Source: Runella zeae DSM 19591
GTDB lineage: Bacteria > Bacteroidota > Bacteroidia > Cytophagales > Spirosomataceae
Reading direction: 5' to 3'
DNA length: 64,000 nt
NCBI RefSeq assembly: GCF_000423565.1
Contig: NZ_AUIF01000030.1
Location: 1 to 64,000, forward strand
In this document: positions 18,364 through 26,433 of the stretch, piece after piece
How the letters are laid out: every line of letters starts with the position of its first letter
How positions within the stretch are numbered: the stretch's first letter is position 1
The notes under the pieces: model-generated
Told to the model about the DNA's origin: nothing
Database searches by the model: none
The model's input: the letters and a program-made list of their open reading frames with translations, nothing else
Program-made: the position numbers and the translations under genes

Positions 18364-19418
18364 AAAGATAATGTTAAAAAATCAGCTACTTGTTTAAACA
18401 AATCTGAGGTACATTCAGAAGGGTTAACCCACAAGTGTTGTAAAAGTATTGCACCAGCATATTTAAAAATAAGTTCTTTTTCGTAGATACTTATAGAATT
18501 ATTAAAATAATGAGTTAGCAATTGTTCAATACACTCATCACATTCTTGTTGAATTAAAACAACCATTAAGGGTTTGAATTTCATAAGTATTAGGGAAGCT
18601 ACAAAAGAAGCTATATCCCAAAGGGGGTCGCCCACCAAAGCCATTTCCCAGTCAATCAATGTAAGAATTGGGGCAGCTTCAGAAGATGATGTACTAATCA
18701 GTATATTAGAAGGTTTTAAATCTCCATGTAGCAGGGTCTGTGGGCGTTCAAGCCAACTTTTTCGCAACGCTCCCAAAGATTTGATTAAATCAGGGGATTC
18801 TTGTAAAAATGCTAAAAAATCCTTCTTGTTTTCGTCTCCATGATAAGAAGCTACATTAATTAAGTTATTATCAATATTGAGTGGAAAAGGAATAGACTTG
18901 TCAAATTTAGCTAATACTGAATCGTTATCTTTTTGTAAAAAATATTGATGCCATGCTCTCAGGTTTTTTGCCAAAATTTGAGAAAATTTGAAAGCTCGCG
19001 GTTTATTAGAGGCAGTTTGTAACAAAAAATTATAGAGAGACTTACTTTCATTGTCAAAAACAAACACTGTAACTAATAAAGAAGAGTCTATACATAAGCG
19101 TTTAGGTAATAAAAAAGCACCTTCAACGGGATTTGTAGTAAATGTATCAAAGAAAAAGCGTTCTGTATTAAAAGTAAAATAGAAACTTTCTTCCCAACTC
19201 GGGCATTGCTTGATGAAATATTGGCATATATTACCTGCCCCATCGGGGCAGGTAACTAGTAAAGTATTGTTGCGAGTTTTTCCCGAAAAATTCTCTTGAA
19301 CTTCAAAATTGGAATTGTTGAGAGATGAGAATTTTATCAGGCTTATACCTGATTCTTTAGACTGATTTCGCAGATAGCCTAAAATATTATAACCAGTCAA
19401 TAATACCCGATAGTTCAT
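18360..19418 (-). CDS. APH-fold phosphotransferase, putative RiPP kinase
   Basis: This 352-residue protein is a member of the aminoglycoside phosphotransferase/choline kinase superfamily. The catalytic loop LLHGDLKPSNILI (D233, N238) and the metal-binding LIDWEMALVGDPLWDIASF (D256, E258) are intact. The N-lobe is divergent. It lies between the 138-residue unknown protein (start and stop overlap by one base, TAATG) and the HopA1/LanC-like gene (ATGA overlap), so the three are translationally coupled. In thioamitide pathways a TvaC-type APH kinase and a TvaD-type HopA1 protein dehydrate Ser/Thr by phosphorylation and elimination. That role is inferred here; small-molecule phosphorylation remains possible. 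Confidence 0.78.
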   Translation of the reverse strand: MNYRVLLTGYNILGYLRNQSKESGISLIKFSSLNNSNFEVQENFSGKTRNNTLLVTCPDGAGNICQYFIKQCPSWEESFYFTFNTERFFFDTFTTNPVEGAFLLPKRLCIDSSLLVTVFVFDNESKSLYNFLLQTASNKPRAFKFSQILAKNLRAWHQYFLQKDNDSVLAKFDKSIPFPLNIDNNLINVASYHGDENKKDFLAFLQESPDLIKSLGALRKSWLERPQTLLHGDLKPSNILISTSSSEAAPILTLIDWEMALVGDPLWDIASFVASLILMKFKPLMVVLIQQECDECIEQLLTHYFNNSISIYEKELIFKYAGAILLQHLWVNPSECTSDLFKQVADFLTLSL

Positions 19419-19834
19419 TAAGGTAGAGCGGTATATCGAGGAGCGTTGTGACCCGCACGTTGTGATACGGTACTTTTGATTGTGTCGCTGACAAAACCGG
19501 GAATGCTACCTAAGTCAGCAAAAGTACTTGCTTTTAGAGCATTACTCCCTTTGTTGAAGTAATAAAAAAGAGCTTCAGCTTTGAAAAGACATTGCACAAG
19601 TTTTGTGGGGTCATTGTTGATTCCTTGACCTAAGTAGAAAAAAACTTCACCTTTTTCATCCTTAAAATGAATGGCTTTGTTTGTGTGGGCTTCACCCTCT
19701 TTTTGGGAAAAATAAAGGGTTATAAAATTATGCTGATCGCCTAATGCTTCTCTCAATTGATTCTGTATTTCTACTTCTGTACGTCTAGCATAACCATTGA
19801 CAATAACAACAGGTTGAACTGATATTTCTGGCAT
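19418..19834 (-). CDS. Unknown 138-residue protein, candidate precursor or partner of the kinase/HopA1 pair
   Basis: I do not recognise this 138-residue protein. It is the first gene of the overlapping three-gene operon. Residues 1-95 look like a folded alpha/beta domain (VVIVNGYARRTEVEIQNQL, GEVFFYLGQGINNDPTKL) with no signal peptide. The last 42 residues are different in character: 10 Ser/Thr, several Gly and Pro, ending APRYTALP. The only Cys is at residue 82, outside this tail. It could be a RiPP precursor with a long leader, or a scaffold or chaperone protein. An absence of Cys in the tail argues against ordinary lanthionine rings. Confidence 0.6.
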   Translation of the reverse strand: MPEISVQPVVIVNGYARRTEVEIQNQLREALGDQHNFITLYFSQKEGEAHTNKAIHFKDEKGEVFFYLGQGINNDPTKLVQCLFKAEALFYYFNKGSNALKASTFADLGSIPGFVSDTIKSTVSQRAGHNAPRYTALP

Positions 19835-20025
19835 ATATCTTTAGAAAGTTTGGTTTAAGGTGTATTTTAGAAAGCAGTACAATCTTAGTAAATTACTGAT
19901 GTGTTTTCAACCAAATCGTAAAGAATTGATTGGAAAAGTTATCTAGTGGTTTATCCGACTTAATTACTTTATCTTATGTGTTGGATAGATTGATGATGAA
20001 TTGCCCCATCATCTAAAGCTTTTTT

Positions 20026-20823
20026 CTACACCGCCGTAAAACTCGCTGCCGCCGCTTCGTTGGCCATTTGGTGGGCGTTTTCTTTGCCTAAATATTGATC
20101 AATGAGGTAATGGGCTACGTACAAAATGGGCGTCATCAAGAGCGCTACGATACCTTTGTAGATATAGTTGATGCTACCCACTTGGGCTACTTGGGTCATG
20201 GACCAGTTGCCAAATACATAAAACGCAATGAAAATCACCACGAAACTATCAATCAGTTGTGAAAATAAAGTAGAACCTGTCGCCCTGAGCCAAATATGCT
20301 TACTTCCCGTGCGGCGACGCAACCACGAAAAAATGGTGACATCTAGTATTTGCCCAATCAAAAAAGCAATGATTGAACCTATCATGATACCCAATCCTTG
20401 CCGAAAAATGGCGTTGAAAGCACCGTCTATGTTCATGGCATTGCCGAGGCTGTCTTTGCCGTTGACTTCTAGCCAAAATTGCGCGGGTGGGAGAGAAGTA
20501 GTCGCATAAATCGCCATGTACATGTACGCAATAAAAATCGCGGTGAGGTAGGAGATACGGCGTACTCCTTTTTTGCCAAAATACTCATTGATAATGTCGG
20601 AAGTAATAAATACCACGGGCCAATTGACCACTCCCGCCGACATGTTGAAATCAAGTTTTGTCCCAAAAAGAGGGAGTTGAGCTGGTGAAGTTCCGAGCAA
20701 GGCTTCTACCGAAAATATTTTTACACCGATGATTTCTGCGATGAGGGCATTGGTCAGAAAAAGACCACATAAAAACAAGAAAAGAAATTGTTTTTTTTGC
20801 TCAAAAGTACTGTTGGTGGACAT
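20026..20823 (-). CDS. Queuosine precursor transporter (VUT family, YhhQ-like)
   Basis: This is a 265-residue membrane protein with about six hydrophobic segments. It shows the VUT_1/YhhQ family signature: early TNALIAEIIGVKIF, then the conserved NWPVVFITSDIINEYFG. Later segments have RQGLGIMIGSIIAFLIGQ and LIDSFVVIFIAFYVFG. Family members import queuosine precursors (preQ0/preQ1 or queuine) for tRNA modification. It starts 16 bases after the stop of the YyaL-like gene and is co-directional with it, so the two are likely co-transcribed. The functional link between the two is not evident. Confidence 0.88.
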   Translation of the reverse strand: MSTNSTFEQKKQFLFLFLCGLFLTNALIAEIIGVKIFSVEALLGTSPAQLPLFGTKLDFNMSAGVVNWPVVFITSDIINEYFGKKGVRRISYLTAIFIAYMYMAIYATTSLPPAQFWLEVNGKDSLGNAMNIDGAFNAIFRQGLGIMIGSIIAFLIGQILDVTIFSWLRRRTGSKHIWLRATGSTLFSQLIDSFVVIFIAFYVFGNWSMTQVAQVGSINYIYKGIVALLMTPILYVAHYLIDQYLGKENAHQMANEAAAASFTAV

Positions 20824-20839
20824 ACAAAGGTGGGGTAAA

Positions 20840-22837
20840 TTAAGGATGATTCAACTGTTTCCAAGCGGCTTCAATATCATGAACAGGTAATTGGCACGTT
20901 TTGTTAAAACACACATACAAGGTTGTTAAATTATTTTGGGCTGTGCGTTGTTGGAGTAGTGGCAAATCGGACGTCGTAGTGGTGCCCACTATGATTTTAT
21001 TGGGAAAATAGCGCGACTCAAAGGCCTGTCGATATTGCTCGGCTTCGGGACCTACAATGGCGATTTCGGCAGTAGGTTGAGACCTTAGAGCGTACAGGGC
21101 AGCCCAGTTGGTAGCCCATTGAACATCAGTGAGTAGGGCACGTTTCATTTTGGAAAGCATCCAATCCGCCAGTTTTACGTAGTCACCATAGTCAAATAGT
21201 GTTCCTAAGAGATACAAGTTGTGAGCCATCATAGAATTGGAAGCAGGGATGACATTGTCAAAAATTTCTTTTTTGCGGGCTATCAAATCAGTGGCAGTGG
21301 CGTCGGTAAAATAGAAAAGTGCTTCGTCGGCATCATAAAAATTCTCGACGGTGTAGGCTGTAAGTTGTAGGGCTTCGTCGAGCCATGACTCCTCAAAAGT
21401 AGCTTCATATAAACCAATGTATCCGTCGATGACAGCCGCATAATCTTCCAAAAAACCCACAATCGTGGCCTTGCCGTTTTTATAACTATGCCAAAGCTGG
21501 TGATTGTCATGGGTCATTTTATTTTTCAGAAAATGGGCATTGTTGAGCGCCAATTCTTTAAATGATTCTTCGCCAAATACCCGATACGCATCAGTCAAGC
21601 CTTTCAAAATCAGTCCATTCCATGAAGCTAGGGTTTTGTCGTCCAATCCCGGACGGATACGTCGTTGTCGGGCTTCAAAGAGTTTGTTTAAGGCTTTTTG
21701 ATACTCACTCTGCTCAACTTTTTGTAATTCGAGAGGAGACGTAAGGTGCAAATGATTGTAGCCATGTTCCCAGTTTCCAGCCGCTCTCGTGTGGTAAAGT
21801 TTTGAAAACCAACCAAAATCTTCTCCTAAAATGGACTCTAATTCGGCCTGAGTCCAGATATAAAACTTCCCTTCGATACTTTCGCTATCGGCGTCAAGTG
21901 CGGAATAAAAACCTCCGTCGGGACTTAACATTTCGCGCTCAAGCCACGCGATAGTTTCATAGACTCTATTTTTGTATAGTTCGTTTTTGGTGAGGGCATA
22001 CGCTTCGGCATAAATACTCAGCAGTTGACCGTTGTCATAGAGCATTTTCTCAAAATGTGGAATAAACCATTCATCATCAACCGAATACCGCGCCCAGCCA
22101 CCTCCTACGTGGTCGTAGATACCTCCAAGCGCGATACGATTGAGACTCAATTCAACTTGGCGCAATGCCTCGGGATGTTGGGTAAGAGCATGATAACGGA
22201 GCAAAAATTTGTATATAGAAGGCATCGGAAACTTGGGTGCTCGGTCCATTCCACCTTTTTCGGTATCGAAATGTTGTTTCATTTTTTCAAACATCTCGTG
22301 CAAATCATCGACCGAAAAGACCCCCTCACTTCCTTCTAAATTGTATTTGTCTGACTCTTTGATGAGCATATTTTCGGTAAAACCTTGAGCCGATTTTATC
22401 AATTCATCATGGTGATTGTCAAAGGCATTTTTAACACTTTTGAGTAGTTGAACCCAGTTTTGAGGTGGTAAGTACGTAACCCCATAAAAAGGCTTGGCGT
22501 CGGGCATCAAAAATACATTGAGAGGCCACCCGCCGCGCCCTCCCATAGCGTGGAGGGCATCCATATAGATGGCATCTACATCGGGGCGCTCTTCGCGGTC
22601 CACCTTGATACATACAAAATACGCATTCATCACTGCCGCAACTTCTTCTTTTTCAAAGCTTTCGCGCTCCATCACATGGCACCAATGGCAGGCCGAATAC
22701 CCGATGCTTACCAAAATAGGCTTGTTTTCGGCACGGGCTTTGGTGAGTGCATCCTCTCCCCAAGGATACCAATCAACGGGATTGTGGGCGTGCTGGAGCA
22801 AATACGGGGAGGTTTCGTGAAGGAGGCGATTCGACAT
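20840..22837 (-). CDS. YyaL-like thioredoxin-domain protein (DUF255)
   Basis: This 665-residue protein has the strongly conserved N-terminal DUF255/thioredoxin-like domain: [20 protein letters not shown], then [17 protein letters not shown] with a CxxC active site and [14 protein letters not shown]. The remainder is an alpha/alpha-toroid of the N-acylglucosamine 2-epimerase/six-hairpin type ([30 protein letters not shown]). The frame extends to 22942, but the conserved start of the family is at 22837. Homologues include B. subtilis YyaL and human SPATA20. The biochemical role is unsettled. Confidence 0.92.
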   Translation of the reverse strand: MSNRLLHETSPYLLQHAHNPVDWYPWGEDALTKARAENKPILVSIGYSACHWCHVMERESFEKEEVAAVMNAYFVCIKVDREERPDVDAIYMDALHAMGGRGGWPLNVFLMPDAKPFYGVTYLPPQNWVQLLKSVKNAFDNHHDELIKSAQGFTENMLIKESDKYNLEGSEGVFSVDDLHEMFEKMKQHFDTEKGGMDRAPKFPMPSIYKFLLRYHALTQHPEALRQVELSLNRIALGGIYDHVGGGWARYSVDDEWFIPHFEKMLYDNGQLLSIYAEAYALTKNELYKNRVYETIAWLEREMLSPDGGFYSALDADSESIEGKFYIWTQAELESILGEDFGWFSKLYHTRAAGNWEHGYNHLHLTSPLELQKVEQSEYQKALNKLFEARQRRIRPGLDDKTLASWNGLILKGLTDAYRVFGEESFKELALNNAHFLKNKMTHDNHQLWHSYKNGKATIVGFLEDYAAVIDGYIGLYEATFEESWLDEALQLTAYTVENFYDADEALFYFTDATATDLIARKKEIFDNVIPASNSMMAHNLYLLGTLFDYGDYVKLADWMLSKMKRALLTDVQWATNWAALYALRSQPTAEIAIVGPEAEQYRQAFESRYFPNKIIVGTTTTSDLPLLQQRTAQNNLTTLYVCFNKTCQLPVHDIEAAWKQLNHP

Positions 22838-22978
22838 GTTGTATGGGTGAGAAAACTGAATGAGTTGTTTTTTGTGAAAATAACTAAATTCTAAAACTAG
22901 AAAGTTCATCGCTCCTTTTTCTTTCGGGGGATGATATGCCATTTAAGGTGAGGTAATATTCAAAAAATAAGAAGTAGG

Positions 22979-23009
22979 TTGGAGCATAGCTGAAAAGTTT
23001 ATACTTTTA
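22979..23009 (+). promoter_or_regulatory. Candidate promoter of the DoxX-Gpx-OhrR operon
   Basis: A TTG (22979-22981) is followed after 20 bases by TACTTTTA (23002-23009). This fits the Bacteroidota TTG-N19..21-TAnnTTTG form apart from the last base. It lies 36-66 bases before the DoxX start codon. Confidence 0.5.
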
Positions 23010-23010
23010 C

Positions 23011-23030
23011 ATCGCAAACGATTTAATCGT
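23011..23030 (+). promoter_or_regulatory. Candidate OhrR operator (overlapping inverted repeats)
   Basis: Two overlapping palindromes, ATCGCAAACGAT (23011-23022) and ACGATTTAATCGT (23018-23030), sit directly downstream of the putative -7 box. An OhrR-type regulator is the last gene of this operon. Position over the transcription start is typical of a MarR/OhrR repressor site. Binding is inferred. Confidence 0.55.
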
Positions 23031-23044
23031 AAAAGATTTTTAAT

Positions 23045-23470
23045 ATGATAAATGCAAAAACTTCCGTTACGCAAAACATTTTAAGAGGGCTTCTGGGGGC
23101 ACTGATGATGCTTGCAGGCATTGGGCACTTAACCTTTCAAAGGGGTGAGTTTCAGGCACAAGTGCCTCATTGGGTGCCTTTAAGCAAAGACTTAGTAGTG
23201 ATTTTGTCGGGTGTGGTCGAAATTGCTTTGGGCGCGGCTATGCTTTTTTTGACCAAACAAAAAGTAAAAGTAGGGTTGGCTCTTGCGGCTTTTTATGTGC
23301 TTATTTTTCCGGGCAATATCGCCCAATACCTCAACGGTATCAGCGCTTTTGGGCTAGACACTGACCAAAAAAGATTAATCCGTTTGTTTTTTCAACCCGT
23401 ATTGATTGTATGGGCTCTGTGGTCAACGGGGGCTTTAAAATTTCTTTTATCCATCAATAAAAATAAATAA
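23045..23470 (+). CDS. DoxX-like membrane protein
   Basis: This is a 141-residue four-helix membrane protein of the DoxX/DoxD-like family. It shows [19 protein letters not shown], a central [12 protein letters not shown] helix, and the [10 protein letters not shown] segment followed by [20 protein letters not shown]. It is the first gene of an operon: glutathione peroxidase starts 4 bases after its stop, then an OhrR-type regulator. DoxX-like proteins are often linked to oxidative stress, and the context here supports a role in thiol or peroxide stress in the inner membrane. The mechanism is unknown. Confidence 0.85.
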   Translation: MINAKTSVTQNILRGLLGALMMLAGIGHLTFQRGEFQAQVPHWVPLSKDLVVILSGVVEIALGAAMLFLTKQKVKVGLALAAFYVLIFPGNIAQYLNGISAFGLDTDQKRLIRLFFQPVLIVWALWSTGALKFLLSINKNK

Positions 23471-23474
23471 CAGC

Positions 23475-23957
23475 ATGACAACCAATCAATTTTATGATTT
23501 CACCGCCAATGATATCAAAGGCAAAAGTGTCTCTATGGAGAGCTTCAAAGGGAAAGTAGTGGTAGTAGTAAATACCGCTAGCAAATGTGGTTTGACACCT
23601 CAGTTTGAAGGGTTAGAAAATTTGTACCAAAAATACAAAGACCAAGGGCTGATCATACTAGGGTTTCCTTGTAATCAATTTGGTGGACAAGAACCCGGTA
23701 CAGCCAACGAAATCGAAGAGTTTTGTCAGTTAAATTATGGCGTAAGTTTCCCGATGTTTGCCAAAGTTGACGTGAATGGCAAGGAGGCACACCCCATTTT
23801 TAAATATCTGAAATCGGAGCTTGGTGGTTTTCTGATTGATGATATCAAATGGAATTTTACTAAATTTGTAATAGACCGAAACGGCAAACCCGTGGAGCGT
23901 TTTCGCCCAACGGCTGAGCCCGAAGAACTCGAATCTACTATCCAAAAACTCTTGTAA
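23475..23957 (+). CDS. Glutathione peroxidase family (thiol peroxidase)
   Basis: This 160-residue peroxidase has the Gpx signature [14 protein letters not shown], with the peroxidatic Cys. It also has [12 protein letters not shown] and [18 protein letters not shown], which supply the catalytic Gln, Trp and Asn. The Cys in FPCNQF is the likely resolving residue, as in thioredoxin-dependent bacterial Gpx proteins, so thioredoxin is a more likely reductant than glutathione. There is no signal peptide, so it is cytoplasmic. It sits between DoxX and the OhrR regulator with almost no spacing, which points to peroxide-induced expression. Confidence 0.95.
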   Translation: MTTNQFYDFTANDIKGKSVSMESFKGKVVVVVNTASKCGLTPQFEGLENLYQKYKDQGLIILGFPCNQFGGQEPGTANEIEEFCQLNYGVSFPMFAKVDVNGKEAHPIFKYLKSELGGFLIDDIKWNFTKFVIDRNGKPVERFRPTAEPEELESTIQKLL

Positions 23958-23958
23958 T

Positions 23959-24399
23959 ATGAACGATGATGAGCGTTTGTATTTGGACAATCAAATCTGT
24001 TTTCCGCTGTATGTAGTTTCTCGTCTTACGATACGCGTTTATACTCCTCTGCTCGAAGAGCTAGGTATTACTTATCCCCAATATTTGGTTTTGTTGGCAT
24101 TATGGCAAAAAGACGAACAATTGGTAGGGGAGTTGAGTAAGGTTTTGTATTTGGATTATAACACACTGACACCGCTCCTGAAAAGGCTCGAAGAAAAGCA
24201 ATTTATCAACAGAAGTCGCTCTAAATCAGATGAAAGAAGTGTGTATATCTCGCTTACAGATACTGGTAAAGCACTAAAAAATCAGGCAGCTTGTATTCCT
24301 GACAAAATCATAGAATCGCTCGATAAAGGAGATATGAACATGGACGAAATTGTGGCGTTTCAACAAACGCTTTTGAAAATAATGAAGACTATTGGTTGA
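23959..24399 (+). CDS. OhrR-type MarR-family peroxide sensor
   Basis: This 146-residue MarR regulator has the OhrR N-terminus LDNQICFPLYVVSRL. The Cys here corresponds to the redox-sensing Cys of OhrR, followed by LGITYPQYLVLLALW. The winged helix contains LYLDYNTLTPLLKRLEEKQF and RSKSDERSVYISLT. The start codon is one base after the Gpx stop, so the gene is translationally linked. It probably represses its own operon through the palindromes at 23011-23030 and releases on organic hydroperoxide oxidation. Confidence 0.9.
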   Translation: MNDDERLYLDNQICFPLYVVSRLTIRVYTPLLEELGITYPQYLVLLALWQKDEQLVGELSKVLYLDYNTLTPLLKRLEEKQFINRSRSKSDERSVYISLTDTGKALKNQAACIPDKIIESLDKGDMNMDEIVAFQQTLLKIMKTIG

Positions 24400-24401
24400 A
24401 A

Positions 24402-24423
24402 AATTCTTTTGTGATAAAGAATT
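24402..24423. terminator. Weak hairpin between convergent OhrR and HxlR genes
   Basis: A perfect 8-bp AT-rich stem (24402-24409 with 24416-24423) with a 6-base loop lies between the OhrR stop and the HxlR stop. It is followed by CATTTTA on the plus strand. It may act as a weak terminator. Confidence 0.4.
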
Positions 24424-24427
24424 CATT

Positions 24428-24745
24428 TTAGGCAAATACCAACTGCTCCAATTGTCGAAAAATGGGAATCAATGATTTCCCTTTTTCTGACAAATGATAC
24501 TCTATATGAAGGGGTTTGAGTTTTACTACTACTTTTTCTAATAGACCCTGTTCTTCCATTTCTTTCAGAGCCACCGCGATTGACTGTTTGTTGGAGCCTT
24601 CTAGCTGACGCAATAGCGCATTGAATCGTACGGGGCCTTCGAGGGCAAAACGAAATATCTGAGGTTTCCACTTGCCAGTGAGCATTTTCAAAAGCCCTTC
24701 GGCGGGACAACTGTTATCGGTATGAGTCTGTGTAGGAGTAGTCAT
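24428..24745 (-). CDS. HxlR-family winged-helix regulator
   Basis: This 105-residue protein is a MarR-like HxlR regulator. It carries the typical N-terminal CPAEGLLKMLTGKWKPQI, with the Cys that senses electrophiles or thiol stress in this family. The winged helix has LRQLEGSNKQSIAVALKEME and the C-terminus has YHLSEKGKSLIPIFRQLE. It is divergent from the DsbA-like gene, with a 253-base intergenic region rich in palindromes. It probably regulates that gene. The ligand is unknown. Confidence 0.9.
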   Translation of the reverse strand: MTTPTQTHTDNSCPAEGLLKMLTGKWKPQIFRFALEGPVRFNALLRQLEGSNKQSIAVALKEMEEQGLLEKVVVKLKPLHIEYHLSEKGKSLIPIFRQLEQLVFA

Positions 24746-24792
24746 CTTTTTCTGACTAATTGATTGGTATGTTTCTAGTTTTCAACTTTGCA

Positions 24793-24903
24793 CCCAAGTT
24801 ACTAATCTTACCAAGTTTGCCTATCACATATTTTTGAAACTTGGTAAGTTTTATAAGATAAACATGAGTGAAACTTCCCAAGTTTACCAAACTTTGGAAG
24901 TTT
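24793..24903. repeat. Cluster of palindromic repeats (REP-like) between HxlR and DsbA-like genes
   Basis: Two hairpins share one core. CTTACCAAGTTT (24807-24818) pairs perfectly with 24837-24848. A 15-base arm at 24871-24885 pairs with 24889-24903 with one mismatch across an ACC loop. A half copy lies near 24793. Five related copies of the AACTTGG core in about 110 bases suggest a REP/BIME-type element or a multi-site operator. Confidence 0.6.
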
Positions 24904-24998
24904 AGAATGCTACTTAAAGAGTAAACAATGATTTGAGTAAATAAATTTTAAAAGGTGGATATTCTGATGAATATGACCTAGCTAACACTAAAACAACC

Positions 24999-25919
24999 AT
25001 GGAAACAAATCTTAATCCTTTGCTGTGTGATACTGAAGAAGGTATTTGCGAATTGCCTACTAATCAGACCGAAATAAAAGTAGAAAAAGACACAGTACTC
25101 TCAAAAAATGTCAAAGTACTTTATTTCACTGACCCTATCTGTTCGTCATGTTGGGGGATTGAACCACAGTTGCGAAAGCTCAAGTTGGAGTATGGGCAAG
25201 ACGTTGAAATAGAATACCACATGGGGGGGCTATTGCCTGATTGGAGTTACAATAGTGGAGGTATCAGCAAGCCTTCGGATGTTGCGCCACATTGGGACGA
25301 AGTGAGCGTGCATTATCAAATGCCTATCGACGGAGATGTATGGCTCGAAGACCCTCTACATTCTTCTTATCCTCCTTCAATCGCCTTCAAAGCAGCTCAA
25401 AAACAGGACAATCATAAAGCAATTTTGTTTTTGAGAAATCTGCGGGAAATGCTGTTTTTGCAAAAGAAAAATATCACTCGTTGGGAATACGTAGCGCAGG
25501 CCGCTCAAAAAGCGAGTCTTGACCTCGGTCAGTTGAAGGATGATTATGAAAACAAAGCAAAAGATTGGTTTCAGGCCGATTTGGATTTGGCTAGGAAGCT
25601 GGGTGTGAGGGGGTTCCCAACTTTTATGATTTTAGACCAAGCCGCTAATCATCAGGTGGTGTATGGGGTGAAGCCTTATTCTGTTTTTGAAAAAGGGATT
25701 TTAAATGCTTATCCTCAGGCCCAAAAGAAATCTTATGCCAAAGATTGGGAAAGTTTGTTTGGCTACTACCCCACGCTTACTACTAAGGAGTTTGCGGTAT
25801 TGGGTGAAATTGCGGTTCCAGAAGCCCAACAGCTTTTGGATAGTTTGGTAGAAGCAAACAAGCTCACCAAACTTATGACCAAAAACGGCGCACTTTGGAC
25901 ACTTAAAACCCTAGGGTAA
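24999..25919 (+). CDS. DsbA-family (SpxH/FrnE-like) thioredoxin-fold protein
   Basis: This 306-residue protein has a thioredoxin fold with an inserted helical domain. The active site YFTDPICSSCWGIEPQLRKL (CxxC) closely resembles SpxH/YjbH and FrnE-type DsbA proteins. KLGVRGFPTFMIL has the cis-Pro loop. There is no export signal, so it acts in the cytoplasm, unlike classical DsbA. About 40 extra N-terminal residues contain two more cysteines (LLCDTEEGICEL). It is divergent from an HxlR regulator, a common arrangement for thiol or electrophile-stress genes. Its role is probably disulfide or dithiol chemistry or adaptor function. Confidence 0.85.
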   Translation: METNLNPLLCDTEEGICELPTNQTEIKVEKDTVLSKNVKVLYFTDPICSSCWGIEPQLRKLKLEYGQDVEIEYHMGGLLPDWSYNSGGISKPSDVAPHWDEVSVHYQMPIDGDVWLEDPLHSSYPPSIAFKAAQKQDNHKAILFLRNLREMLFLQKKNITRWEYVAQAAQKASLDLGQLKDDYENKAKDWFQADLDLARKLGVRGFPTFMILDQAANHQVVYGVKPYSVFEKGILNAYPQAQKKSYAKDWESLFGYYPTLTTKEFAVLGEIAVPEAQQLLDSLVEANKLTKLMTKNGALWTLKTLG

Positions 25920-25983
25920 GGTATTGCATTTCGGGCAGTGTTGGGTATATTTATCGATATAAATGTTTGCAAAAACCACAACT

Positions 25984-26433
25984 ATGACGTCAGTAATAGT
26001 AGAGACCCTTTCGGGAAATAATACCCAAGATTTGGCTCAACTTTTCCTAGAACTCTGGCCCGAGTGTGACTTTGAGGAAGAATTGGAGAGCTGTCAAGAA
26101 ATAGCGCACTCAGATACTGAGACGGCTTTTTTGCTTAAATCAGGTGAAATCTACATTGCTTTTATTCATGTCTCTCTGCGAACAGATTACGTAGAGGGTG
26201 CTGCTCAGTCGCCCACAGCTTATGTGGAAGGAATATTTGTGAAAGAAGGTTTTAGGCAGATGGGCTTGAGCAAAAAACTCTTACAACTCGCCGAAAAGTG
26301 GGCCCTTCAGAAAGGCTGCGTCCAACTAGCTTCCGATGCCGAAATCAGCAATACCGCAAGTATTGATTTTCATAAAAAAGTAGGATTTGAAGAAGTAAAC
26401 CGAATCGTATGTTTTATTAAAGAACTCTCATAG
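25984..26433 (+). CDS. GNAT acetyltransferase of the aminoglycoside 6'-N-acetyltransferase type
   Basis: This protein of about 149 residues is a GNAT enzyme that closely follows the chromosomal AAC(6')-I pattern. It has LFLELWPECDFEEELESC, then LRTDYVEGAAQSPTAYVEGI, then FRQMGLSKKLLQLAEKWA (acetyl-CoA loop) and GCVQLASDAEISNTASIDFH. The family acetylates the 6'-amino group of aminoglycosides, but many chromosomal members have unknown natural substrates. An upstream in-frame ATG at 25963 is possible. It is convergent with another GNAT gene; the two coding ends overlap by 6 bases. Confidence 0.82.
   Translation: MTSVIVETLSGNNTQDLAQLFLELWPECDFEEELESCQEIAHSDTETAFLLKSGEIYIAFIHVSLRTDYVEGAAQSPTAYVEGIFVKEGFRQMGLSKKLLQLAEKWALQKGCVQLASDAEISNTASIDFHKKVGFEEVNRIVCFIKELS

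Noticed and set aside
19835-20025. Search for a short Cys-containing precursor peptide upstream of the kinase/HopA1 operon
   Set aside because: No credible small frame with Cys or Ser/Thr-rich core was found; only a 12-codon frame appears. A precursor elsewhere cannot be excluded.
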